NCBI RefSeq assembly: GCF_016863035.1
Contig: NZ_BOOC01000011.1
Location: 124,001 to 188,000 of the forward strand
Direction of reading: 5' to 3'
Source of the DNA: Microbispora corallina
GTDB taxonomy: Bacteria; Actinomycetota; Actinomycetes; Streptosporangiales; Streptosporangiaceae
Length of the DNA stretch: 64,000 bases
Positions within the stretch are counted from its first letter, which is position 1. Every line of letters begins with the position of its first letter. Under the pieces are notes generated by a model. That model saw only the letters and a program-made list of their open reading frames with translations. It did not search any database and had not been told where the DNA came from. A program made the translations under genes and the position numbers. Below, piece by piece: positions 1 through 9,352 of this stretch.

Positions 1-39
1 GTGGTGGGGGCGATCCGCTCCGGACGACGAGAGGCGCCG

Positions 40-399
40 ATGAAGTACGTGATCCTCATCCACAGCAACCCCGCCGCCTGGGACGCGCTGACCGAGGCCC
101 AGAAGGTGGAGGTCGGCCGCCGTCACCTGGCCCTCACCGGCGACCTGGCCGCGTCCGGCGAGCTGATCGTCACCGAGGCGCTGGCCGACCCGTCGATGAC
201 CAGGCACGTCATGGTGCGCGACGGCCGCACGGTCGCGGGCGACGGGCCGTTCGCCGAGGTCAAGGAGCATCTGGCGGGCTTCTATCTGGTCGACTGCGAC
301 AGCATGGACCGCGCGCTCGCCCACGCGGCGCGCCTGGCCCCTTACGGCGAGATCGAGGTCCGCCCGGTCATGGACCTGCACGCCGTCCTCGACGTGTGA
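40..399 (+). CDS. YCII/DGPF-domain protein
   Basis: A 119-residue cytoplasmic protein of the YCII-related (DGPF) family, a ferredoxin-like fold of unknown biochemical function. The family hallmark is visible as 'GDGPFAEVKEHLAGFYLV' near the middle, and the length is normal for the family. The ATG at 40 is chosen because the family N-terminus 'MKYVILIH' starts there and a purine-rich stretch precedes it; the frame stays open to base 1 from a GTG, so a longer form cannot be excluded at the window edge. Its stop overlaps the GTG of the next gene (GTGA), so the two are probably translationally coupled. YCII genes paired with ECF42 sigma factors are a known actinobacterial arrangement, which suggests this protein is a target or partner of that sigma factor (inference). 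Confidence 0.88.
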   Translation: MKYVILIHSNPAAWDALTEAQKVEVGRRHLALTGDLAASGELIVTEALADPSMTRHVMVRDGRTVAGDGPFAEVKEHLAGFYLVDCDSMDRALAHAARLAPYGEIEVRPVMDLHAVLDV

Positions 400-1658
400 G
401 CGGCGCCCGTCAGACCTGCGAGCCGGCCCGGGTCGAGGAGCTGCTGCGAACCCTGGCGCCTGCGGTGCTCGGCGTGCTCGTGCGGCGGTACGGCGACTTC
501 GGCACGTGCGAGGACGCCGTCCAGGAGGCGCTGCTGGCGGCGGCCGTCCAGTGGCCCGCCGAGGGGGTGCCGGCCAACCCGCCGGGCTGGCTGGTCAAGG
601 TCGCCGCGCGCCGGTGGACCGAGTTGTGGCGCAACGAAACGGCCCGGCGCCGCCGCGAGGAGACCGCCGCCCTGCTGGCCCCGCCGGAGCCCGACCCCGC
701 GCCCGCCTCCGACGACACGCTGACCCTGCTCATGTTGTGCTGCCATCCGTCGCTCACCCCGGCGTCCCAGGTGGCGCTGACGCTGCGGGCCGTCGGCGGG
801 CTGAGCACCGCCGAGATCGCCCGCGCCCTCCTGGTGCCTCCCGCGACTGCGGCGCAGCGGATCAGCCGCGCCAAGCAGACGATCCGGGCAAGCGGCGCGA
901 CGTTCCGGATGCCTCCGCCGGACGAGCGCTCCACCCGGATGGCGGCGGTCACCGAAGTGCTGTACCTCATCTTCAACGAGGGGTACACGGCCAGCTCGGG
1001 CTCGGCGCTGCACCGCGTCGAGCTCACCGCCGAGGCCGTCCGCCTCACCCGGCAGCTCCACGCCCTGCTGGCCCGGGACGGCGAGGTGGCGGGGCTGCTG
1101 GCGCTCATGCTGCTCACCGACGCCCGTCGCCCCGCGCGGGTCGGCCCGGACGGCGCGCTGGTCCCGCTCGCCGACCAGGACCGGAGCCGGTGGGACGCCG
1201 CCGCCGTCGCCGAGGGCGTCGCGCTGATCAGCCGTACTCTGCCCCGCGGCCCGGTGGGGCCTTACCAACTGCAGGCCGCCATCGCGGCGGTGCACGACGA
1301 GGCTCCTCGGGCCGAGGACACCGACTGGCCGCAGATCCTCACGCTGTACGGCCTGCTCGACGCCGTCGCGCCGGGGCCGATGGTGACGCTGAACCGCGTC
1401 GTCGCCGTCGCCATGGTGTACGGGCCACGGGCCGGGCTCCGGCATCTGGCCGCCGCCGAGGCGGATCCCGCGCTCGCCGACCATCATCGCCTGCACGCCG
1501 TACGGGCTCACCTGCTCGACCTCGCGGGCGACCACGAGGCGGCGCGCGCGCATTACGAGCTGGCCGCGCGGCGCACGCTCAACCTCCCTGAGCAGCGCTA
1601 TCTCCGCCTCCGCGCCGCCCGCGCCGGCCACCCGCCGGAGGCCGGGGCAGGAAGCTGA
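396..1658 (+). CDS. ECF42-type RNA polymerase sigma factor with C-terminal TPR-like domain
   Basis: A 420-residue extracytoplasmic-function sigma factor. Sigma region 2 spans about residues 10-80, region 4 about 115-165 ('STAEIARALLVPPATAAQRI' is the helix-turn-helix), and a long helical C-terminal extension covers about 185-410. The motif 'LYLIFNEGYTASSG' near residue 189 is the signature of the DUF6596/ECF42 group. No anti-sigma factor is adjacent. In this group the C-terminal domain is thought to control activity, and the regulated gene is usually the neighbouring YCII/DGPF gene, as here. The GTG start at 396 overlaps the stop of that gene. Confidence 0.9.
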   Translation: MSGARQTCEPARVEELLRTLAPAVLGVLVRRYGDFGTCEDAVQEALLAAAVQWPAEGVPANPPGWLVKVAARRWTELWRNETARRRREETAALLAPPEPDPAPASDDTLTLLMLCCHPSLTPASQVALTLRAVGGLSTAEIARALLVPPATAAQRISRAKQTIRASGATFRMPPPDERSTRMAAVTEVLYLIFNEGYTASSGSALHRVELTAEAVRLTRQLHALLARDGEVAGLLALMLLTDARRPARVGPDGALVPLADQDRSRWDAAAVAEGVALISRTLPRGPVGPYQLQAAIAAVHDEAPRAEDTDWPQILTLYGLLDAVAPGPMVTLNRVVAVAMVYGPRAGLRHLAAAEADPALADHHRLHAVRAHLLDLAGDHEAARAHYELAARRTLNLPEQRYLRLRAARAGHPPEAGAGS

Positions 1659-1735
1659 GCGTGCGGGATCTCACGAGGTACGTATCCATGGCGTACCCGG
1701 GCGCATGGATGCCGGGGCTCCGAAACGCTTAAAGA

Positions 1736-2515
1736 GTGATCCGGCTGGTCATGTCCACGACCGCCCGCGGTCGAGCCGTCGCGCCGGTCTACCTGCGCCG
1801 CAACCAGGAGGACGTGCTCGCCGAGCTGCCCGACCTCGTCCAGGCGGACGAGTGGGAGGAGCTGAGCCCGGGCGACCGGGCCGCCTACCGGGAGGCCGTC
1901 GAGGCGGGCAACTTCATGGCCATGCGCCGGGCCGCCTACGCCCGTCCGAAGGAGTCGGCCAAGCTCCAGCGGCTCGTCGAGATCGTCGAGGAGGCCGAGG
2001 GCAACGGCCTCAAGGTCGTCGTCTTCTCCTTCTTCCGCGACGTCCTGGCCGCCGTGGGCGAGGCGCTCGGGCCCCGGGCGCACGGCCCGATCACCGGCGA
2101 CGTGCCGGCCGAGGCACGCCAGGAGGTGGTGGACGCGTTCGCGGCGGTCCCCGGCCACGCCGTGCTGCTCGCCCAGATCCAGTCCGGGGGGACCGGCCTC
2201 AACCTGCAGGCCGCGTCCGTCGTGGTCCTCTGCGAGCCCCAGGTCAAGCCCACCCTGGAGACCCAGGCCGCCGCCCGTGTGCACCGGATGGGCCAGGTCC
2301 GCAAGGTCCAGGTGCACCGCCTGCTCGCGGCCGACAGCGTCGACGAGCGCCTGCTCGCCATCCTCCGCCGCAAGACCGGCCTGTTCGACGCGTACGCCCG
2401 CCGCAGCGACGTCGCCGAGTCGACCCCCGATGCGATCGACGTGTCCGAGCACGCCATCGCCCGCCAGATCGTCGAAGAGGAACAGCAGCGCCTCGCGTCC
2501 CCCCTTCCCGGGTGA
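1736..2515 (+). pseudogene. C-terminal remnant of an SNF2/RapA-family helicase
   Basis: The 259-residue frame contains only the second RecA-like half of an SNF2-type helicase. Motif V is seen as 'GGTGLNLQAA' and motif VI as 'QAAARVHRMGQ', preceded by the linker 'VYLRRNQEDVLAELP' that normally follows the ATPase half. Walker A, the DEXX box and motif III are absent, and 1659-1735 does not encode them in any frame I can read. A GTG at 1736 (or ATG at 1751) opens the frame without a clear ribosome binding site. Without the first RecA domain it cannot be an active translocase, so I read it as a truncated gene. Codon use is still native-like. Confidence 0.7.
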
Positions 2516-2598
2516 CCCGACCGCCCTGTCGTTTTGGCGACATGTCGTGGTTTCGGCAGGTCCTGGGCATGGCGGTGGCGGGTCCGCGGGCCCCACTC

Positions 2599-2623
2599 TC
2601 GTGATCGGCAATTCTGATCACGA
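2599..2623 (+). promoter_or_regulatory. 8-bp perfect inverted repeat before the subtilase gene
   Basis: Arms TCGTGATC (2599-2606) and GATCACGA (2616-2623) are perfect complements around a 9-base A/T-rich spacer. The repeat ends 14 bases before the ATG at 2638, so it would act either as a repressor operator overlapping the start of transcription or as a 5' UTR hairpin next to the weak AAAGGG ribosome binding site. Confidence 0.45.
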
Positions 2624-2637
2624 AAGGGCTCCTACCC

Positions 2638-5600
2638 ATGCGCTGGCGCGCGCTTCTGTTGGCGGCCACGGCCGCACTGCCGGTGTTCGTCTCACCGGCC
2701 CAGTCCTCCGCCGCCGCCGCGGCGGCGCCTCCCCCCGACGCGGTGCACCACGTCACGCTGATCACCGGCGACGTGGTGACGGTCGAGCAGCTTCCCGGCG
2801 GCCGGCACACGGCCGAGGTGAGGCCGGGCGCGGGCAGGGAGGGCACCCGCTTCTACTACCAGGAGGTCGACGGCGTCCTGCGGATCACGCCCGCCGACAT
2901 GGTGCCGTACCTGGCTGAGCACGTGCTCGACCCGCGCCTGTTCGAGGTCGGCGAGCTGATCGACCAGGGCTACGACGACGAGCGGTCGAAGACGCTGCCG
3001 CTCGTGCTGGTCCGCGACCAGGGGGCGCGGACGTCGGCGCTGCCCGGCCTGGGAGACGGGACGGAGCTCGGCAGCGTCCACGGCGAGGCGGTGGCGGCCG
3101 ACAAGAGCAGACTGGCGGACTTCTGGCAGAGCGTGGAGCCCTCCGCGAGGACGGCCGGAGGCTCCCTGCGACAGGGCGTGCGGAAGATCTGGCTCGACGG
3201 CAGGGTCCGGGCCTCGCTGGACCACAGCGTGCCGCAGGTCGGCGCGCCGGAGGCGTGGAAGGCCGGGTTCGACGGCACCGGCGTCGAGGTGGCCGTGCTG
3301 GACACCGGCGTCGACCTCGGCCACCCCGACCTGGCCGCGAAGATCGCCGGCACCCGCAACTTCACCGCCGACCCGTCGGTCCAGGACGGCTTCGGGCACG
3401 GCACGCACGTCGCCTCCATCATCGCCGGGCTCGGGACCGCCTCCGGCGGCAGGCTCACGGGCGTGGCGCCCGGCGCGAAGCTGCTCGTCGGCAAGGTGCT
3501 GAGCGACGAGGGGTACGGCACGGAGTCGCAGGTCATCGAGGGCATGGAGTGGGCCGCGTCCTCCGGGGCCGCCGTGGTCAACATGAGCCTCGGCGGGGGG
3601 CCGACGGACGGCACCGACCCGCTCAGCGTGGCCGTCGACACGCTCACCGAGCAGACGGGCACCCTGTTCGTCGTCGCGGCGGGCAACGACGGCGACGCCG
3701 ACTACACCGTGGGCTCCCCGGGGACCGCGACCGCCGCGCTGACCGTCGGGGCCGTGGACCGTGAGGACCGGCTCGCCTCGTTCTCCAGCCGCGGCCCGCG
3801 GCTCGACGGCGGGCTCAAGCCCGACATCACCGCGCCCGGAGTGGACATCGTCGCCGCCCGCGCCGCGGGGACGTCGCTCGGCAGCCCGGTGGACGACCAC
3901 TACACCGCCCTGTCCGGCACGTCGATGGCGACCCCCCACGTCGCCGGGGCGGCGGCCATCGTGAAGCAGCGGCATCCCGACTGGACGGCGGGACGGATCA
4001 AGGACGCCCTGGTCGACGCCGCGAAGACCATCGAGGGGCCGACCGTCTACGAGCAGGGCGGCGGCCGGCTCGACGTGGCCCGTGCCGTACGGCAGGAGGT
4101 CACCGCGACCGGCGCGCTCGACCTGGGCGCGCACGAGGCCGGCGGCCCGGCCGTCGTCGACGGCACCGTGACGTACGCCAACGCGGGCCGGGCGCCGGTC
4201 CGGCTGACACTCACGGCCGCCCTCGCCGAGCCGGGCGGCGCCCCCGCGCCCGCCGGCGCGCTCACGCTCGGCTCACCGGAGGTCACCGTGCAGCCGGGCG
4301 CCACGGCCCAGGTCGCGGTGCGCGCCGACCTCGGCGCGCTGCCCGACGGGCGGTACGGCGGCTACGTCACGGCGGTCTCCGACGACGGCGCGACCACGCT
4401 GCACACCACCCTCGGGCTGAGCAAGCGGGGGCCGGTCCACAAGGTCCACTTCACGGCGGTCGACCGGGACGGCAAGCCCTCACGCGTCGGCGTCGTCACG
4501 ATGTTCGGCGCCTCGTCCCTCGACGACGTCTTCACGTACATCCTCGACGAGCAGGCCGGCACGACGGTCGAGGTGCCCGAGGGGACGTACATGACCCAGG
4601 CGATCTTCGACCCCAGCTCCGGCCCGCATCCCGTCGACAGCCTCGTCGTGATGCCGGAGCTCAAGGTGACCGGCGACATGGACGTGGTGCTCGACGCCCG
4701 CACGGCGGTCCCCGTCACGATCACGACGCCGAAGCCGGTGGTCCAGACGGGCGTGTTCACCTACTTCACCTACCGGACGTCCGGGAACCGCAGGATCGGC
4801 CAGGGCGCCATGGACTTCCCGTCGGTCGACCGGCTGGCGGTCACCCCGACGAAGCCGGTCTCCGAGGGGACGTTCGAGTTCGCCTCCCGCTGGCAGCTCG
4901 GCTCGCCCCAGGTGTCCGCCCGGCTGACGGGCTCGACGGAGTCCCTGCCGGTGCTCCCTCTCAACCGGTCGCCCGAGGTGACGGACGCCCACCGCTGGCC
5001 GCTGGTCTACGCGGGCTCCGGCACGCCGGAGGAGCTGGCCCGCGTCAAGGCGCGCGGCCGCGCGGTCGTCGTGGCGCCGCCGGACCGGGGCTACTGGGAG
5101 GACCGGATCGCGGCCGCCGGGGCCGCGGGCGCGGCCGCCGTGATCGTGGTGGGCGAGCCGGACTTCCCCGCCTGGCAGGCGTGGTCGCCCGTCGGCGACC
5201 GCTACCCGCTGCCGGCCGTCGTCGTCGCCAACGACGTGGGGCAGCGGCTCGTGCGGGAGGCGCGCGGCGGGCACGCCGTGATCGAGCTGTCCGGCCCCCC
5301 GGCCCAGCAGTACCTGTACGACGTGATGCAGGTGTCGAGCGGCCGCGTCCCCGACCACGTCGTGTACGCGGTGACCGACGCGAACACGACCCGGATCGAC
5401 ACGGCCTACCAGGAGTCCGGCGGGTTCGGCTGGGCCAAGGAGCAGCGGTTCGGCTGGCGCCCGTGGCAGGACTACTCCCTCGACAACCAGATGGAGATCC
5501 AGCGGGTGGTCCGCACGCCCCTGGAGCGCGCCGAGTACGTCACGGCAGGCGACACGCAGTGGCAGCACGTGGTCAAGCACCTGTACTCGTGGGAGGAGAT

Positions 5601-6345
5601 GTCCGGCCTCCGGCCGGGGCTGACCGAGCCCCCGCGGAGCTACACCGGCGGGAAGGTCGCCGGGGAGCGCTGGTTCGGCCCGGTCGTGCGGCCGGCCGTC
5701 CCGGCGGGCGTGCCGGGGCTCGTCCCCACCCGGAACGGCGACACGCTGACGGTCGACGTGCCGGAGTTCACCGACTCCGCCGGCCACTACGGCTACGCCC
5801 GTACGGGAGACGAGGCCGACACGACGGCGGCCCGGCTCTACCGGGACGGCACACAGGTGGAGGAGCGCGACGAGGCCCGGGGCGCGTTCCCCGCCGTGCC
5901 GGAGAACGCGGAGTACCGGCTGGAGCTGTCGGTGAAGCGGTCGTCGGAGGAGTGGACGCACGCCGTCGCCACCGACACGGCGTGGACCTTCCGGTCCGCC
6001 CACACCACCCGGCCGGAGCCGCTGCCCCTGCTGCAGGTCGACTACGACGTCCCGGCTGACCTGTACGGGCGTGTCCCGAAGGGCGCGCCGGTCACGCTCG
6101 GGTTCGCCGTCCGCAGCCCGGCCCCCGGCCTCACCGTGAAGGACCTCACGGCCGAGCTGTCGTACGACGACGGGGCGACCTGGACGCGCCTGCCCGTGCG
6201 GTCCGCGGGCGGCGGCAGGTACACCGCCGTGGCCGGCCCGGCCGGTGCCCGTGCCGGGTGGCAGGCGTCCCTGCGGGTCACGGCGTCCGACACGGCGGGC
6301 GACCAGGTGCGCCAGACCGTCGTCCGGGCGTACGAGCTGGGGTGA
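2638..6345 (+). CDS. secreted S8 family serine peptidase (subtilase)
   Basis: A 1235-residue extracellular protease. A Sec signal peptide (hydrophobic core 'ALLLAATAALPVFV', then an Ala-rich cleavage zone around residue 25-30) leads into a propeptide region, then the S8 catalytic domain at about 200-485. The catalytic triad is intact: Asp222 in 'VAVLDTGVDLGHPDL', His254 in 'GFGHGTHVA' and Ser429 in 'SGTSMATPHVAGAA'. A PA-like segment ('VVVAPPDRGYWEDRI' onwards) lies around 790-890, followed by a long region probably made of beta-sandwich modules. The size fits the large actinomycete subtilases with long C-terminal extensions. The gene is monocistronic, bounded by an inverted repeat upstream and a strong terminator downstream; its substrate is unknown. 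Confidence 0.93.
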   Translation: MRWRALLLAATAALPVFVSPAQSSAAAAAAPPPDAVHHVTLITGDVVTVEQLPGGRHTAEVRPGAGREGTRFYYQEVDGVLRITPADMVPYLAEHVLDPRLFEVGELIDQGYDDERSKTLPLVLVRDQGARTSALPGLGDGTELGSVHGEAVAADKSRLADFWQSVEPSARTAGGSLRQGVRKIWLDGRVRASLDHSVPQVGAPEAWKAGFDGTGVEVAVLDTGVDLGHPDLAAKIAGTRNFTADPSVQDGFGHGTHVASIIAGLGTASGGRLTGVAPGAKLLVGKVLSDEGYGTESQVIEGMEWAASSGAAVVNMSLGGGPTDGTDPLSVAVDTLTEQTGTLFVVAAGNDGDADYTVGSPGTATAALTVGAVDREDRLASFSSRGPRLDGGLKPDITAPGVDIVAARAAGTSLGSPVDDHYTALSGTSMATPHVAGAAAIVKQRHPDWTAGRIKDALVDAAKTIEGPTVYEQGGGRLDVARAVRQEVTATGALDLGAHEAGGPAVVDGTVTYANAGRAPVRLTLTAALAEPGGAPAPAGALTLGSPEVTVQPGATAQVAVRADLGALPDGRYGGYVTAVSDDGATTLHTTLGLSKRGPVHKVHFTAVDRDGKPSRVGVVTMFGASSLDDVFTYILDEQAGTTVEVPEGTYMTQAIFDPSSGPHPVDSLVVMPELKVTGDMDVVLDARTAVPVTITTPKPVVQTGVFTYFTYRTSGNRRIGQGAMDFPSVDRLAVTPTKPVSEGTFEFASRWQLGSPQVSARLTGSTESLPVLPLNRSPEVTDAHRWPLVYAGSGTPEELARVKARGRAVVVAPPDRGYWEDRIAAAGAAGAAAVIVVGEPDFPAWQAWSPVGDRYPLPAVVVANDVGQRLVREARGGHAVIELSGPPAQQYLYDVMQVSSGRVPDHVVYAVTDANTTRIDTAYQESGGFGWAKEQRFGWRPWQDYSLDNQMEIQRVVRTPLERAEYVTAGDTQWQHVVKHLYSWEEMSGLRPGLTEPPRSYTGGKVAGERWFGPVVRPAVPAGVPGLVPTRNGDTLTVDVPEFTDSAGHYGYARTGDEADTTAARLYRDGTQVEERDEARGAFPAVPENAEYRLELSVKRSSEEWTHAVATDTAWTFRSAHTTRPEPLPLLQVDYDVPADLYGRVPKGAPVTLGFAVRSPAPGLTVKDLTAELSYDDGATWTRLPVRSAGGGRYTAVAGPAGARAGWQASLRVTASDTAGDQVRQTVVRAYELG

Positions 6346-6358
6346 GCACCGGGTGAGG

Positions 6359-6390
6359 TGTGCGGGGCCGGGACCTCCCGGCCCCGCACA
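6359..6390. terminator. bidirectional hairpin terminator
   Basis: Perfect 15-bp inverted repeat with a 2-base loop (arms 6359-6373 and 6376-6390, core CGGGGCCGGGA/TCCCGGCCCCG). It sits between two convergent stop codons, of the subtilase (6345) and the LuxR-type regulator (6397). No long T-run follows on either strand, as is usual in high-GC actinobacteria. Confidence 0.75.
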
Positions 6391-6396
6391 GCCTCC

Positions 6397-7374
6397 TCAC
6401 AGCCACCGTTCGCGGGCGGCGTGCCAGGCGAGCTGCATCCGGGTGTGCGCGCCCGCCTCGGCCATGAGGTGGGAGACGCGGCGCTGCACGGTCCGCTGGC
6501 TGATCCCGAGCTGGCTCGCGATCGACTTGTCCGGCACCCCCGCCACCAGGAGGGACAGGAGGTAGAGATCGTCGGAGCCGAGCGGGCAGGAGACGGACTC
6601 CATCGACAGTGCGCCGTCGTCGAGGATCCGCAGCGGCGTCGCCCGCTCCCAGTACGACTCGAACAGGGCGAGCAGCGCGTCGAGCAGCGTGCTGCCGCGG
6701 ATCAGGGCCGCGGTCGGCTCCGAGGCCTCGGCCTGCTGGACCAGGGTGAGCAGGCCGACCTCCCGGTCGACCAGCATCATCCGCACCGGCAGCACCGGCA
6801 CGGCGCGGGCCTGCTCCCCGAGCTTCACCCCGAACGCCACGTTCGCCTGCATCCCGGGCTCCTCCAGCAGGGCCCGTTCGTAGATCACCCGGTACGGCAC
6901 GCCGCGGCCCAGCGCGGCGAGCTCCGCGTCGTTCTCCTCCGCGTTCATCACGACGGGCGCGACCCGGCAGAAGGCGACGACCTCGTCGCGGGCGTTGTCC
7001 TGGATGTGGCGGAGCTGCTCGCGGATCGCGGACCGGTCGGGCACCAGCTCGACGAGGGCGTGCGCGTTGCGGCGGCGGACGTTGCCGCGGTACTGCTCCG
7101 CCAGCTGGTCCACCGCCCGGCGGGCCCAGTCGAGCGACTGCCGCCGGTGGAGCAGCGCCGCGCCCAGCGCGACCTCTGGGTCGGCCGGCGCGAAGCGCCC
7201 GGGCCCGGTCATCCGCGTCAGCCCCCGGTCGCCCATCGAGCGCAGCGCCTCCTCGACCTGCCCGGCAGGCAGGCCGAGCCGCGCGCCGAGCTCGGCGACG
7301 CCGGCCTCCACCGACGAGACCAGGGCGCGGTAAAGGTCCTCCTCCACGGGGGTCAGCCCCGCCGCCTCCAGCAT
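6397..7374 (-). CDS. LuxR-type helix-turn-helix regulator with TrmB-like N-terminus
   Basis: A 325-residue transcriptional regulator. The N-terminal 75 residues ('LTPVEEDLYRALV...VAELGARLGLPAGQVEEAL') form a TrmB-like winged helix; a middle sensor-like region follows; the C-terminus carries a LuxR/GerE helix-turn-helix around 265-320 ('SIASQLGISQRTVQRRVSHL'). This two-HTH layout is common in actinomycete regulators of unknown signal. The ATG at 7374 is preferred over a TTG at 7413 because GAGG lies just upstream and the family homology starts there. A plausible promoter (GTGACA, 18 bases, TCTATT, reading on the minus strand) lies in 7395-7430. The gene is single. Confidence 0.82.
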   Translation of the reverse strand: MLEAAGLTPVEEDLYRALVSSVEAGVAELGARLGLPAGQVEEALRSMGDRGLTRMTGPGRFAPADPEVALGAALLHRRQSLDWARRAVDQLAEQYRGNVRRRNAHALVELVPDRSAIREQLRHIQDNARDEVVAFCRVAPVVMNAEENDAELAALGRGVPYRVIYERALLEEPGMQANVAFGVKLGEQARAVPVLPVRMMLVDREVGLLTLVQQAEASEPTAALIRGSTLLDALLALFESYWERATPLRILDDGALSMESVSCPLGSDDLYLLSLLVAGVPDKSIASQLGISQRTVQRRVSHLMAEAGAHTRMQLAWHAARERWL

Positions 7375-7426
7375 GACCTCATCATGACACCCGAAATAGA
7401 TCTTTTCGGACAACCTTGTGTCACTG

Positions 7427-8386
7427 TCAGCGCTCCCGGCCGCGGGGCTTGAGCGGCGAGGGGGGCAGGGCCGGGGCCGGGATGCGGGCGCCGCGGTAGC
7501 CGTGGACCGCGCCGAAGCGGTCGCCCGTCATCCAGTCCTCCCTGGCCGCGGCGATCTCCTCGCCGCTGCGGCCGATGAAGTTCCACCACATCACGATCCG
7601 CTCCTCGAACGGCTCGCCGCCGAGCAGCAGCAGACGGCTCGGGACCGCGGCCCGCAGGGCCAGCTCGGACCGGCCACAGCCCAGGTAGATCAGAGAGCCG
7701 GGCGGCACCTCCACCCCGTCGACGAAGGCGACGCCGGAGGCGGTGAGCACGGCGTACTCGAAGTCGGGCTCCAGGGGCAGCCGCGCGTCGCCGGACAGGG
7801 CGAGGTCGGCCCCGACGAGCGGCGTGTACGCGGTGCCCGGCGACGCGGCGCCGGCCATCTCGCCCATGATCACGGTCGCCCGCAGGCCGCCGTCCTCCAG
7901 CACCGGGAGGGCGTCGTGGTACTCCCACCGCGGCGCGACCCCGCGCGCGGCGTCCGGCAGGGCGACCCACAGCTGTGCGCCGTGCAGGATCGGCGCGTGC
8001 TCGGCGGGCGACTCCTCCGAGTGCGCGATCGCCCGGCCGGCGGTCATCAGCCCGAGCCGGCCCGGCCGGAGGGTCTGCGCGCTGCCCAGGCTGTCGCGGT
8101 GCAGGACTTCGCCGTCCAGCAGCCAGCTCACGGTCTGCAGGCCCATGTGCGGGTGGGGCGGCACCTGCATGCCCGGCTGCTCGGCGATGTTGTCGGGGCC
8201 GTAGTGGTCGAGGAAGCACCACGCGCCGACCATGCGGCGGCCCAGCGTGGGCAGCAGGCGGCGCACCACGGTGTCGTTCCCGAGCGGCACCTCGCGGCCC
8301 GGGAGCAGCTCCCGCACGGGGGTCGCGGCCACGCCGGCCCGGCCCCCACAGCTCGTCACCTGCGGTCGGATGTCCAGATCGCTCAC
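7427..8386 (-). CDS. pirin family protein
   Basis: A 319-residue bicupin protein of the pirin family. The metal-binding residues are present in the N-terminal cupin: 'HPHMGLQT' (His78 and His80) and 'AIAHSEE' supply the His/His/His/Glu iron ligands. Bacterial pirins have been linked to quercetin 2,3-dioxygenase activity and to interactions with metabolic enzymes; which applies here cannot be told. The ATG at 8386 is preceded by a GAGCGGTGAG purine stretch. The 3' end lies 52 bases upstream of the neighbouring regulator's start on the same strand, so read-through is possible. Confidence 0.92.
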   Translation of the reverse strand: MSDLDIRPQVTSCGGRAGVAATPVRELLPGREVPLGNDTVVRRLLPTLGRRMVGAWCFLDHYGPDNIAEQPGMQVPPHPHMGLQTVSWLLDGEVLHRDSLGSAQTLRPGRLGLMTAGRAIAHSEESPAEHAPILHGAQLWVALPDAARGVAPRWEYHDALPVLEDGGLRATVIMGEMAGAASPGTAYTPLVGADLALSGDARLPLEPDFEYAVLTASGVAFVDGVEVPPGSLIYLGCGRSELALRAAVPSRLLLLGGEPFEERIVMWWNFIGRSGEEIAAAREDWMTGDRFGAVHGYRGARIPAPALPPSPLKPRGRER

Positions 8387-8473
8387 CGCTCGAACCTACC
8401 TGCCTGGTGAATCCTCGCGAACGGGCCCCCGGGTGCGAAGCGGAGCACTTCCGTCGTCGGGCACCATGGAGGA

Positions 8474-9352
8474 GTGATTCGGGCGGTGTACGGAGGGCCC
8501 GGCGGCGCGCCGCCGGTGGAGGCGGCCGGCGGCGACGGGTTCGGGATGCTGGCGGACCTCGTGTCCGACGGCGACGTGGTGGTCCTCAGCGGGGCGGGCC
8601 TGTCGACCGAGTCCGGCATCCCGGACTACCGGGGGGAGACCGGCCGCGCGCGGCGGGCCGACCCGATGACCTATCAGACGTTCGTCCGCAGCGAGTCCGC
8701 CAGACGGCGCTACTGGGCGCGCAGCCACCTGGGCTGGCGGCAGATCGCCCGCGCCGCCCCGAACGCGGGCCACCACGCGGTGGCGGAGCTGCAGGACAGG
8801 GGCCTGCTGGCGGGGATCATCACGCAGAACGTGGACGGGCTGCACCAGGCGGCCGGCGCCCGCGAGGTGATCGAGCTGCACGGCGGTCTCGACCGCGTCG
8901 TCTGCCTGTCGTGCGGCGAGCGCACGTCGCGGTATCTGCTGGAGGAGCGCCTCCGCTCGGCCAACCCCCGGTGGGACGCCGAGGCAGGCGAGATCAACCC
9001 GGACGGCGACGTCGTGCTCACCGACGAGCAGGTGAGGGACTTCCGCGTCGTCGACTGTCTCGGCTGCGGCGGCCTGCTCAAGCCGGACGTGATCTTCTTC
9101 GGGGAGAACGTGCCGCCGTCCCGCGTGCGGGCCTGCTACGCGCTGACCGAGCGGGCGGGCACGCTGCTCGTCCTGGGGTCGTCGCTGACCGTGATGTCCG
9201 GGTACCGGTTCGTCCGGCACGCGGCGGAGCGGGCGATCCCCGTGGCGATCGTCAACCGGGGCGCGACCCGGGGAGACGCGCACGCCCTGGTGGCCCTCGA
9301 CGCGCCTCTCGGCGCGACGCTCACGGCGCTCCTGTCGGGCCTCGGCGGCTGA
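8474..9352 (+). CDS. Sir2-family NAD-dependent protein deacylase
   Basis: A sirtuin of 292 residues or slightly fewer. NAD-binding motifs 'GAGLSTESGIPDYRG' and 'TQNVDGLHQAAG' and the catalytic His in 'IELHGGLDRV' are present; the zinc site is built from 'CLSCGE' and 'CLGCGG'. The layout resembles class II (SIRT4-like) sirtuins. The start is uncertain: GTG 8474 has GGAGG too close, GTG 8486 has the same sequence at better spacing, and ATG 8547 is possible. The 3' end overlaps the convergent XRE gene by 32 bases. Confidence 0.92.
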   Translation: MIRAVYGGPGGAPPVEAAGGDGFGMLADLVSDGDVVVLSGAGLSTESGIPDYRGETGRARRADPMTYQTFVRSESARRRYWARSHLGWRQIARAAPNAGHHAVAELQDRGLLAGIITQNVDGLHQAAGAREVIELHGGLDRVVCLSCGERTSRYLLEERLRSANPRWDAEAGEINPDGDVVLTDEQVRDFRVVDCLGCGGLLKPDVIFFGENVPPSRVRACYALTERAGTLLVLGSSLTVMSGYRFVRHAAERAIPVAIVNRGATRGDAHALVALDAPLGATLTALLSGLGG

